From Planctomycetales bacterium (GTDB lineage Bacteria; Planctomycetota; Planctomycetia; Pirellulales; Thermoguttaceae), in the NCBI GenBank assembly GCA_007127495.1, contig SKZG01000031.1:1-5171 (forward strand): a stretch of 5,171 bases of DNA, in the 5' to 3' direction. The position numbers were made by a program, and so were the translations under genes. Within the stretch, counting starts at the first letter, position 1; the number at the start of each line of letters is the position of its first letter. Shown piece by piece: positions 1 through 4,960 of this stretch. Under the pieces are notes generated by a model. The model was not told the origin of the DNA, did no database searches, and worked only from the letters and a program-made list of their open reading frames with translations.

Positions 1-83
1 AAAGAAATAACTGACGCATTTTCTCTCCCCTCACCCTGCCCTCTCCCACCGAGGGAGAGGGGGCATCGGACAGTTATTTCTTT
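1..83. repeat. Palindromic (MITE/REP-like) element with perfect 13-bp inverted ends
   Basis: Bases 1-13 (AAAGAAATAACTG) are exactly inverted at 71-83. Inside is a perfect 9-bp hairpin, CCCTCTCCC (39-47) / GGGAGAGGG (53-61), with loop ACCGA, preceded by a CCCTCACCCTG stretch. This core is a kind of dispersed repeat I have seen in many GC-rich bacterial genomes (recollection, not searched). A competing 7-bp pairing, GCATCGG (63-69) / CCGATGC (85-91), overlaps the right arm. The left end coincides with the window edge, so the element may extend further. It lies within an open reading frame. Confidence 0.6.
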
Positions 84-150
84 GCCGATGCTAAAGGACG
101 TGGCTGACATGGAGGCTGCTGCCCAAAGGGTCCTGGGGGCGGTGGAATGA
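1..150 (+). CDS. 3' end of an upstream gene (partial), unrecognised
   Basis: The frame beginning at base 1 is open for 49 codons and ends at TGA 148-150. The last 20 codons (from ATG 88) read like a genuine amphipathic helix, with the end reading DVADMEAAAQRVLGAVE. The part before it (roughly codons 8-28) is a low-complexity Ser/Pro/Arg stretch encoded by the palindromic element at 1-83. I read this as the C-terminus of a gene starting left of the window, with an element inserted in an open frame. It is too short to assign a family. The alternative is that the frame is open by chance, since GC-rich DNA has few stops. The stop overlaps an ATG at 147 (ATGA), but the 37-codon frame starting there is not convincing. 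Confidence 0.4.
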   Translation, partial: KEITDAFSLPSPCPLPPRERGHRTVISLPMLKDVADMEAAAQRVLGAVE

Positions 151-271
151 ACCACGAAGGTGTCTTTGCATACCCGACCGACCGATTCCGCCGATGTAGC
201 AAGATGCCTGTGACGATTAAGGATATAGAAGCCCGCCCGCCGGAGGGGCTAGTCGGCTAGGCGTGTTGGTG

Positions 272-290
272 CGCGGGCCGATTGCCCGCG
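272..290 (+). other. GC-rich hairpin in the leader (possible weak terminator)
   Basis: CGCGGGC (272-278) pairs perfectly with GCCCGCG (284-290) around a 5-nt loop, CGATT. No T-run follows, so a classical intrinsic terminator is not supported. It could act as a Rho-assisted terminator for the upstream gene or simply be an RNA structure. It lies just upstream of the proposed promoter of the gene at 373. A smaller TTGGT-CGTA-ACCAA hairpin follows at 300-313. Confidence 0.35.
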
Positions 291-292
291 GC

Positions 293-321
293 TTCCCATT
301 TGGTCGTAACCAACCCATAAT
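293..321 (+). promoter_or_regulatory. Candidate sigma70-type promoter for the gene at 373
   Basis: A -35-like TTCCCA (293-298, 4 of 6 matches to TTGACA) is separated by 17 nt from a -10-like CATAAT (316-321, 5 of 6 matches to TATAAT). Transcription would start near 328 and give a leader of about 45 nt. The 5-bp inverted repeat TTGGT/ACCAA (300-313) sits in the spacer and could be an operator or chance. This is a by-eye match only. It is supported by position: it is the only convincing -10 in the gap before a run of closely spaced genes. Confidence 0.35.
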
Positions 322-335
322 GAGGGATTGTTGTG

Positions 336-358
336 TTCGGGGGACACTACCCCCTGAA
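336..358 (+). promoter_or_regulatory. 5' leader hairpin next to the ribosome binding site
   Basis: GGGGG (339-343) and CCCCC (350-354) form a strong stem with loop ACACTA. TTC (336-338) and GAA (356-358) can extend it with a single T bulge. The stem ends 2 nt before the Shine-Dalgarno-like AAGGA (361-365), which lies 7 nt from ATG 373. Such a structure could protect the mRNA 5' end or modulate ribosome access. No known riboswitch or attenuator signature is seen. Confidence 0.4.
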
Positions 359-372
359 GAAAGGAATATAGC

Positions 373-1065
373 ATGTCTGAAAGAGTGGTTTTCGTCACCC
401 CCGAGAGTCTCTCACATGGGCCTGCGATGCCTCCGCAAATGATCCAGGATCTGCGCGGCGTCGCAGAAATCGCGCCCGAACAAATTGAGCGGCTGGCCGG
501 AGCGCTTCGGGCCGAGAGCGGCTTCCTTGACGAGGAGCGACTGGATCAAATCGCGGCCGAACACATCCACGATGCGGACTGCGCCGCCGCGGCTACGGGC
601 GCGATCTGGAATCTTCGGCCGGAAATCGTGGACCAGGCCGTTGCCATGATTGGCGCCTGGCGCGAAGCGGATGCCGCCAATGCAGAGCAATTTCCCGAGG
701 AGGCGTTCAAACGTCTCCAAGCCAGGTTGCCGTCGTTGGTGCGGGAGTACCCGGCACTGTCGCGGATGCGCAAGGCGAAGCACCTTCGTACTGTCCTGGG
801 GAACGCACTCGAGAACGTCGAGTTCATCTGTGATGCGAGGCCCGTATTCGACCAGAACCGCAATGGCATCGAAGGGTGGTTGCCCATCACGACCTTGAAG
901 CTGCTCTATGAGCGTCAAAACGGCATGACGGAGGAAGTGGAGATTGCCATGGACTCCCAACAGCTTGACACGCTTATTTCCAAGGCCCGAAAGGCGCAGC
1001 AGAAGTTGCAGGTCATGGCGGAGTGTTCCCTCCAATGGGTCGTTCCCAGACAGAAATCGTCGTAA
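373..1065 (+). CDS. COMMD-like two-domain protein of unknown function
   Basis: This 230-aa soluble protein has no signal peptide or membrane segment. Start ATG 373 is supported by AAGGA 7 nt upstream. Residues about 20-125 read as a bundle of helices (for example AEIAPEQIERLAGALRAESG). Residues about 148-215 read as three beta strands (NVEFICDARPVFD, EGWLPITTLKLLYE, TEEVEIAM) followed by a long C-terminal helix (SQQLDTLISKARKAQQKLQ). A helical N-domain plus a beta-beta-beta-helix C-domain, with a Trp near strand two, is the plan of eukaryotic COMMD proteins (HN domain plus COMM domain). Those proteins form ring oligomers in the Commander complex. The resemblance is one of architecture and pattern seen by eye, not a database match. 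It is the first gene of a likely operon, with 28 nt to the next start. The function here is unknown, and a scaffold or oligomerising role is only a guess from the fold. Confidence 0.8.
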   Translation: MSERVVFVTPESLSHGPAMPPQMIQDLRGVAEIAPEQIERLAGALRAESGFLDEERLDQIAAEHIHDADCAAAATGAIWNLRPEIVDQAVAMIGAWREADAANAEQFPEEAFKRLQARLPSLVREYPALSRMRKAKHLRTVLGNALENVEFICDARPVFDQNRNGIEGWLPITTLKLLYERQNGMTEEVEIAMDSQQLDTLISKARKAQQKLQVMAECSLQWVVPRQKSS

Positions 1066-1093
1066 CCGCGAGACCACCAAGGAGAGCAAGGGT

Positions 1094-2161
1094 ATGAGCC
1101 AGTCAAGCTGGGAAGGCCGGGCGAGCTTTCTTCGTGAATTGGAAAAGGTCTCGACGAGGTCCTGGACTGCGCCGGACTTGGAGCACCCCGAGCGATTTCG
1201 GCACTTCCGGGGCATCGCAGATTATCCGGTCGGCTCTTGGGGCGACTACCAGCCTGAGGAGATGATTGAAGACGCGGTGCTGTACTCAGCTATCTCCGGG
1301 CCGCCACACCTCGATCTGCAGTCGGAGGGCAGCGGACCATTCGCAACGGTTCGTCGAGCGTGGGAGCGGATACTGATGGTGCTCTTCCCCGAGAGCACCA
1401 TTGTAACAGCCCGAGTATGTTCCTCGTTGTCTTTCTCCTCGTGGACGGTTGCTCCACGCGGTGCCGTGCATCGGGCCCGAGCCCGTGCGATGCTGGAAGA
1501 GCGTACACATGCGGTACTCGAGCAACTGCGCGACGACGGGCTGGATATGAAGGAGAAGAGGCAGGCTGTCTTGGAGGCCGAAGTGCTGGATTTTCCCGAG
1601 CACGACGTGCCGGAATTATGTGTCCTACTGGGGGCCTTCATCCTGCGCCATCGCGACAGCAACGTGGCGGAGGACCTGGTGGCGGTGGGGGCCGCCGTAC
1701 GAAAGCTGGTCGCCTACTTGCCGTGCGGGGGCTTTGGGGGCTTGGCGGAGCTGCTCGTTCCGGGGCGAAGGAGCCCCGTGCCGCTGGAGGTGGAACTCGA
1801 GGTTGCCAAGACGGTTGTCTGGAAGCTGGCGGCTGATCCTCCCGTGAAGGATAATCCCGAACCGGCCTTGGGCGATCGCCTGTGGGAAATTGCACAAACC
1901 TACCTGAACCCGCGCCTGATTGCCAGGGAGAAGCATGGCGCCACGGCATTGAACGCTGCCTTGTCGTTGATGCTGCTTCGCAGTCCGCATGCTGCCAGGA
2001 TTTCCGAACTGCTCCGGGAGGCCAAAGCCCAGTGGTTTACCGAGTTACTGTGCCGCCGGGCCGAACGGCTGCGTGCGTCGCTGCGCCGGACGGTATCCGC
2101 CGACCGGTTTCCCGCCGTTTCACGTGGGCTCACGGAATTGTTGGAACAGCGCGGTGGGTAA
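1094..2161 (+). CDS. Helical protein of unknown function, 355 aa
   Basis: Start ATG 1094 is chosen because AAGGAG (1079-1084) lies 9 nt upstream. The open frame extends further 5' to 944, but that part lies inside the preceding gene and looks like out-of-frame, Arg/Ser-rich translation. I do not recognise the family. An N-terminal region rich in aromatic and charged residues (about 1-100, including YPVGSWGDYQPEEMIEDAV) precedes a mainly helical body (about 125-355). The body has repeated pairs of amphipathic helices, such as DVPELCVLLGAFILRHR, EDLVAVGAAVRKLVAYL and NAALSLMLLR. That suggests an alpha-solenoid (HEAT/ARM-like) or helical-bundle scaffold, which is inference only. No catalytic motif, signal peptide or clear transmembrane segment is visible. 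It lies 28 nt after the COMMD-like gene and 27 nt before the papain-like gene, so co-transcription is likely and a protein-protein role is plausible. Confidence 0.75.
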   Translation: MSQSSWEGRASFLRELEKVSTRSWTAPDLEHPERFRHFRGIADYPVGSWGDYQPEEMIEDAVLYSAISGPPHLDLQSEGSGPFATVRRAWERILMVLFPESTIVTARVCSSLSFSSWTVAPRGAVHRARARAMLEERTHAVLEQLRDDGLDMKEKRQAVLEAEVLDFPEHDVPELCVLLGAFILRHRDSNVAEDLVAVGAAVRKLVAYLPCGGFGGLAELLVPGRRSPVPLEVELEVAKTVVWKLAADPPVKDNPEPALGDRLWEIAQTYLNPRLIAREKHGATALNAALSLMLLRSPHAARISELLREAKAQWFTELLCRRAERLRASLRRTVSADRFPAVSRGLTELLEQRGG

Positions 2162-2188
2162 CATGGGTAATCCATAAGGGGTTTCACG

Positions 2189-2878
2189 ATGCCGGCAGAA
2201 CGACTTCAGGATACGCCCGTCCGCCTTCGGTTGTTCGACGTGGTAGGGCAGGATTCCGACAACGTGGAACAGTTTGTGCGGCACGTGGGGCTCGCTCTAC
2301 AACCGCAGGCCGGCCTGACCCGGCGCTCGCCCCTAGTTCGGCTGGTCCACATGGGGCCGCCATTGACGCGAGATCATGCCGATGGGCCCCGCCCGGCCGA
2401 CGCGGTCGCAACGGTAGAACTCACGGCCGATGAGCTGCTGCAAATCCAGGTGTTCCTCGACGAGCTGAACGATGTGTACGAAGCCGAAAAGGCCCGCGCG
2501 GAAAAACAGTATGTCATACGTCCACACGTCGCCGAACCAGACGAGAAGACCCCATTCCCACGATTCAACTGTGCAGGTTTCGTGGTGGAAGCATACCGCG
2601 ATGCCGGAATCGACCTTGTGGAAACGGAAGAAACGCTATTACCACCCGTTTCGCTGGGAAAGCTGAAGCAAGCCTATCCCGATCAGGCAGAAGCCCTTGA
2701 GCGGGAGGCAATTCGCCGGCGATGCGGGCTCTTGGGCAACGGTCCGTGGCCCGTACTGTTGGCTGGTTACGTAATCTGCGCCATGGCGCGCAGCGTAGAA
2801 AGCATTCGCAGCGAGCCCTATCAGCCCCAGGCCGGTGACGAGTATTTCCCTTCCCGACCACTGACTACCGACCACTGA
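2189..2878 (+). CDS. Candidate permuted papain-like (NlpC/P60 superfamily) protein
   Basis: This is a 229-aa protein. AAGGGG (2176-2181) lies 7 nt before ATG 2189. Two motifs stand out. One is VRHVGLAL (His32), like the His-x-Gly-hydrophobic motif that comes first in circularly permuted papain-fold enzymes (YiiX/DUF830, LRAT type). The other is FNCAGFVVEAYRDAGIDL (Cys128), close to the nucleophile-Cys helix of NlpC/P60 and YiiX-like families. The His-before-Cys order would fit the permuted class, which cleaves amide, thioester or ester bonds in peptides or lipids. A charged helix (about 80-107) separates them. A short hydrophobic stretch (about 185-200, PWPVLLAGYVICAMA) follows and could be buried core or a membrane contact. 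The last seven residues (RPLTTDH) and the stop are encoded by the GACCACT repeat, so the native C-terminus may have been replaced. The stop lies 3 nt before the next ATG. The family call is tentative; activity is not shown. Confidence 0.75.
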   Translation: MPAERLQDTPVRLRLFDVVGQDSDNVEQFVRHVGLALQPQAGLTRRSPLVRLVHMGPPLTRDHADGPRPADAVATVELTADELLQIQVFLDELNDVYEAEKARAEKQYVIRPHVAEPDEKTPFPRFNCAGFVVEAYRDAGIDLVETEETLLPPVSLGKLKQAYPDQAEALEREAIRRRCGLLGNGPWPVLLAGYVICAMARSVESIRSEPYQPQAGDEYFPSRPLTTDH

Positions 2879-2880
2879 CC
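2856..2880. repeat. GACCACT heptamer array (short copy)
   Basis: The array is GACCACT, GACTACC, GACCACT, GACC: three heptamer units (the middle one degenerate) plus a partial unit. It spans the last codons and TGA stop (2876-2878) of the papain-like gene and ends 1 nt before ATG 2882. The same motif recurs at 4922-4960, again directly before a start codon. No purine-rich Shine-Dalgarno sequence precedes ATG 2882, so that gene probably starts by coupling to termination at TGA (TGA-CCC-ATG) or in an SD-independent way. Confidence 0.75.
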
Positions 2881-2881
2881 C

Positions 2882-3451
2882 ATGCCTATCCCCACCAACG
2901 CCGAAATCCTGACGCAGCTCGACCGGCTGGACAGCCAGACCGCGGACGGGCTGGAATCGCAGTGGCTGGAGCTGAAGCCCTGGAGCGGGCCGAAGGACGA
3001 TATGCGTGTTGCAGTCGAATATGCGGTGTGCTTCGCGAACGCCGAGGGGGGCGTCGTTGTCTTTGGCGTGGCCGACAAAGTCCGGGGCCGCACGGCGGCA
3101 ATCCATGGGGCGGGGGGGTACGACCCGGACGTCTGGCGGCGGGGCATCTTCGACGCGACACGCCCCAATCTGGTGGTGGAGGTAGACGAACTGGCGGTGC
3201 CCGAAGGAACTGGCCGGCTGCTGGTGGTGCGGGTGCCCAAGGGGCAAAGCCCACCATACGGCACGGTACAGGGCCTGTTCAAACAGCGAGTCGGAAAGAA
3301 CTGCATGCCGATGGACCCGCACGCTTTCGCCCGGGTCCAACTGTCGTCCGGGACGGTCGATTGGAGCGGCCAGCCGGCCGAGGGGGTTGAGACCGGCGAT
3401 CTGGACCGCGTGGAAATCGCCCGGGCGCGGAATATACTTGACGCGGCCTAA
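2882..3451 (+). CDS. AlbA_2 DNA/nucleic-acid-binding half of a split AlbA-ATPase regulator
   Basis: This 189-aa N-terminal half belongs to a COG2865-type protein (Schlafen AlbA_2 domain plus GHKL ATPase). Such proteins are usually annotated as ATP-binding transcriptional regulators, often near defence genes. Visible AlbA_2 marks are SQWLELKPW (residues 26-34, the E-x-K core), FANAEGGVVVFGV (51-63, the N-x-x-G-G core), RLLVVRVPKGQSPPY (112-126) and the FKQRVGKNCMPM turn (133-144, the usual R-x-G). In intact relatives the text after GDLDRVEIARARNIL should run on through a short linker into the ATPase region. Here the frame instead enters the palindromic element at 3431 and stops at TAA 3449-3451. 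The missing part continues in the +1 frame. The start is 3 nt after the preceding stop, inside repeat-derived sequence and without a clear ribosome binding site. If the frame break is real, this half alone might still bind nucleic acid without ATPase control. Confidence 0.8.
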   Translation: MPIPTNAEILTQLDRLDSQTADGLESQWLELKPWSGPKDDMRVAVEYAVCFANAEGGVVVFGVADKVRGRTAAIHGAGGYDPDVWRRGIFDATRPNLVVEVDELAVPEGTGRLLVVRVPKGQSPPYGTVQGLFKQRVGKNCMPMDPHAFARVQLSSGTVDWSGQPAEGVETGDLDRVEIARARNILDAA

Positions 3452-4745
3452 AACCGCGCTTTCCGTAGGATGGGCTTTAGCCCGTCAAAGCGAAGACGGA
3501 CAGGAATGTCCATCCTACAAAAGCGCAATAACGGCACGCGGCGAGTATATTTTGCAGCGGTTCAAGCCGCAATCGGAACTGCTGAATGTCGGCGATGTCG
3601 AGTTGCTGGTTGGTATTGGAGCAGTCCGGGCGGGACGCGTCACGCGAGCCGGCTTGCTGCTGTTTGGGAGCCAGACGCTGCTGGCCGAGGTATGCCCTCA
3701 ACATCAGGTGCATTACGCGTTCCACACCGAGTTAGATGTACTCCGAAATGACTCGTATCGGGAGGGGCTGCTAAACATCCTGGAGCGGATCGAGCAGACA
3801 TTTACCGGGCCGGCCAACCCGGAACGGGAAGTGAGTGTCGGTCTGTTCAAGATGCGGATCCCAGCGTTCTCCGTCGAAGTGGTCCGCGAAGCGCTGCTCA
3901 ACGCGGTCACGCATCGCGACTATAGCGATCCCGGCGAGGTGCTCCTGCGCCACACAGCATGCGAACTGGTGATTACCAGCCCCGGCGGGTTTTTAGGCGG
4001 GATCACCGCGCGGAACATCTTGCGGCACGAGCCGGTTGCCCGCAACCGAACACTTGCCGAGGCATTTGAGAAGCTTGGGCTCGTGGAGCGTGCGGGCATG
4101 GGACGCCGGCGGATCTTCATTCCAACCCTGTCGCTCGGAAAGCGGATGCCGGAATACCAGGGCGAGACCGACCGGGTCATCCTCCGTATCTTCGATGGAA
4201 CCTTCGACGAACGGATGGCCAGGCTCGTAGCGAAGTGGCGAGGCGAGGGGCGCGAAATCGACCTGGATGCGCTGCTCGTCTTGAGCTACCTGACGGAGCA
4301 CGCCTTTGTCGACGTTGTCAGCGGGGCGAAACTGCTCCAGGTCGCGAGGAACGACGCTCGCGGCATCCTCGACCAGTTGTCGCAGCCCCAAACCGGCATC
4401 CTTGAACGCAAGGGTCAGACACGGGCAGCCACTTACCATCTGTCGCGGGCCGTGGCCGAGGATCTGCTGGGTAAGGGCGGCTACACCCGGTTGAAGGGAG
4501 TTGACCCCATCCGCTACCGTGAGTGGGTGCGGGAGTTCGTCGCCGACCACGGTTCCATCACCCCCCAGGAGTGTCGCGAACTGTTGGGGCTGGGCGAGTC
4601 GAAATCGGCAAGGGTTGAAGTATCGCGTTACTTGCGGCGATGGTCGGCCCCTGGCGGATTTCTCCGTCGCGAGGGAGTCCCCCCTAAGGTACGGTACTTC
4701 ACTTCCGAGACCGAGCAAATCCGACCCAACGAGGAGAACTCGTAG
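3387..4745 (+). CDS. GHKL-ATPase and winged-helix half of the split AlbA-ATPase regulator
   Basis: This is the C-terminal half of the gene begun at 2882, in the +1 frame. The open frame runs from a TTG at 3387, giving 452 aa. Residues 1-53 are out-of-frame sequence plus the palindromic element, and family-like sequence starts at about YILQRFK (base 3546). After a linker, VTRAGLLLFGS (residues 85-95) is typical of COG2865. The HATPase_c_4 core follows: VREALLNAVTHRDY (166-179, the N-box with Asn172) and ITSPGGFLGGIT (196-207, the G-box). NILRHEPVARNRTLAEAFEKLGLVERAGMGRRRIF (210-244) is the lid and 'GlvEr.G.G' segment. The tail (about 291-440) looks like one or two winged-helix domains, with GILERKGQTRAATYHLS near 337-353. 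The true translation start is unclear: no good ribosome binding site or ATG precedes the conserved part. It is therefore either a pseudogene fragment or reached by a +1 shift. It ends at TAG 4743-4745. Confidence 0.8.
   Translation: MRPAIWTAWKSPGRGIYLTRPKTALSVGWALARQSEDGQECPSYKSAITARGEYILQRFKPQSELLNVGDVELLVGIGAVRAGRVTRAGLLLFGSQTLLAEVCPQHQVHYAFHTELDVLRNDSYREGLLNILERIEQTFTGPANPEREVSVGLFKMRIPAFSVEVVREALLNAVTHRDYSDPGEVLLRHTACELVITSPGGFLGGITARNILRHEPVARNRTLAEAFEKLGLVERAGMGRRRIFIPTLSLGKRMPEYQGETDRVILRIFDGTFDERMARLVAKWRGEGREIDLDALLVLSYLTEHAFVDVVSGAKLLQVARNDARGILDQLSQPQTGILERKGQTRAATYHLSRAVAEDLLGKGGYTRLKGVDPIRYREWVREFVADHGSITPQECRELLGLGESKSARVEVSRYLRRWSAPGGFLRREGVPPKVRYFTSETEQIRPNEENS
3431..3551. mobile_element. 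MITE-like imperfect palindrome inserted in the AlbA-ATPase gene
   Basis: The outer arms AATATACTTGACGCG (3431-3445) and CGCGGCGAGTATATT (3537-3551) are inverted repeats with 13 of 15 matches. Inner arms GTAGGATGG (3465-3473) and CCATCCTAC (3510-3518) are perfectly inverted, with CCGTC (3482-3486) / GACGG (3495-3499) at the centre. Two side hairpins give a cloverleaf-like fold: GGGC-TTTA-GCCC (3472-3483) and GGACA-GGAA-TGTCC (3498-3511). The intervening arms are also partly complementary, sharing GCGCTTT. It has no transposase gene, so it would need to be moved in trans. No clean target duplication is seen; the flanks encode NIL on the left and YIL on the right, which is suggestive only. From memory, peptides such as GQECPSYK and WTFLSVFA, which this core encodes, recur as translated repeats in planctomycete genomes. 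Confidence 0.75.
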
Positions 4746-4921
4746 TGTTAGCAGATGTTAGCAAGACGGCCTTCAAGGCATGGACCATTCCCAGACAGAA
4801 AACCCAAGTCTCCTGTCGATAAGCACTTACGGTCACATGCGTGATGTTAGCAAGTATTAGACGGACCACCCAGTTGGGGCCAGACCACGGGTTCCCTTGC
4901 CCACCCTTGCCCCCACCGTCC
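4746..4921. other. Repeat-rich intergenic spacer without a gene
   Basis: No convincing coding sequence is seen on either strand. TGTTAGCA occurs three times (4746-4753, 4756-4763, 4845-4852), and the last two lie within the 12-nt repeat GATGTTAGCAAG (4754-4765 and 4843-4854). A 10-bp unit is nearly tandem (CCCTTGCCCA 4894-4903, CCCTTGCCCC 4904-4913). Bases 4780-4801 match 19 of 22 bases at 1035-1056 near the end of the COMMD-like gene, including the 14-nt TTCCCAGACAGAAA. A small palindrome, GCCTT-C-AAGGC, lies near 4769-4779. No clear terminator or promoter was found; a weak TATTAG (4855-4860) could be a -10 but lacks a good -35. Confidence 0.5.
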
Positions 4922-4960
4922 GACCACTGACCACTGACCACTGACCACTGACCACTGACC
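4922..4960. repeat. GACCACT heptamer array (long copy) abutting a start codon
   Basis: Five perfect tandem GACCACT units (4922-4956) plus GACC (4957-4960) run straight into ATG 4961. The whole 5' leader next to the start is therefore repeat, with no Shine-Dalgarno sequence. Its reverse strand reads as SGQWSVV peptide repeats, a pattern I recall from planctomycete and some cyanobacterial genomes. A shorter, degenerate copy occupies the same position before the gene at 2882. It may be a simple dispersed repeat that favours gene borders, or it may supply an unstructured, SD-independent start region. Confidence 0.85.

Larger units (their letters stand above)
2882..4745 (+). pseudogene. AlbA_2-GHKL ATPase regulator interrupted by a palindromic element (reconstructed gene)
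   Basis: Joining the two halves across the element restores one COG2865-type protein of about 585 aa: AlbA_2 domain (about 20-155), linker, HATPase_c_4 and C-terminal winged helices. The extra DNA between the NIL codons (ending 3439) and the YIL codons (ending 3554) is 115 bp, one more than a multiple of three. The two halves are therefore in different frames. Beyond the TAA at 3449 the element is stop-free in the downstream frame, so a single-base change near the AAAA at 3450-3453 would give one continuous protein with a 38-residue insert. A sequencing indel, a real disruption and programmed +1 shifting are all possible. The conserved motifs in both halves look intact, which argues for a recent break or retained function. 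Confidence 0.6.

Noticed and set aside
147..260. 37-codon frame starting with ATGA overlap to the upstream stop; contains MPVTIKDI like the start of LacI-family regulators
   Set aside because: The similarity ends after eight residues, the frame stops shortly after, and no helix-turn-helix follows. Most likely chance.
272..290. Hairpin as an intrinsic terminator
   Set aside because: The stem is good but no T-run follows, so it is kept only as a structure of unknown role.
944..1093. 50-codon 5' extension of the gene starting at 1094
   Set aside because: It lies wholly inside or just after the preceding gene in another frame, has out-of-frame Arg/Ser-rich composition, and ATG 1094 has a good ribosome binding site.
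412..1215. Long minus-strand frame (267 codons) opposite the COMMD-like gene
   Set aside because: Arg/Leu/Pro-rich antisense shadow of GC-rich coding DNA, crossing the boundary of two well-supported genes and with no recognisable domain.
1882..2433. Plus-strand frame of 183 codons bridging genes two and three
   Set aside because: Gly/Arg/Ala-rich shadow overlapping both genes; it would conflict with the ribosome binding site and start at 2189.
2639..3340. Minus-strand frame of 233 codons opposite the papain-like and AlbA genes
   Set aside because: It spans two real genes on the other strand whose motifs are clear; its own composition is typical of an antisense shadow.
4922..4960. Tandem heptamers as a CRISPR array or plasmid iterons
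   Set aside because: The units are 7 bp and directly abutting without spacers, and there is no replication gene or AT-rich region nearby.
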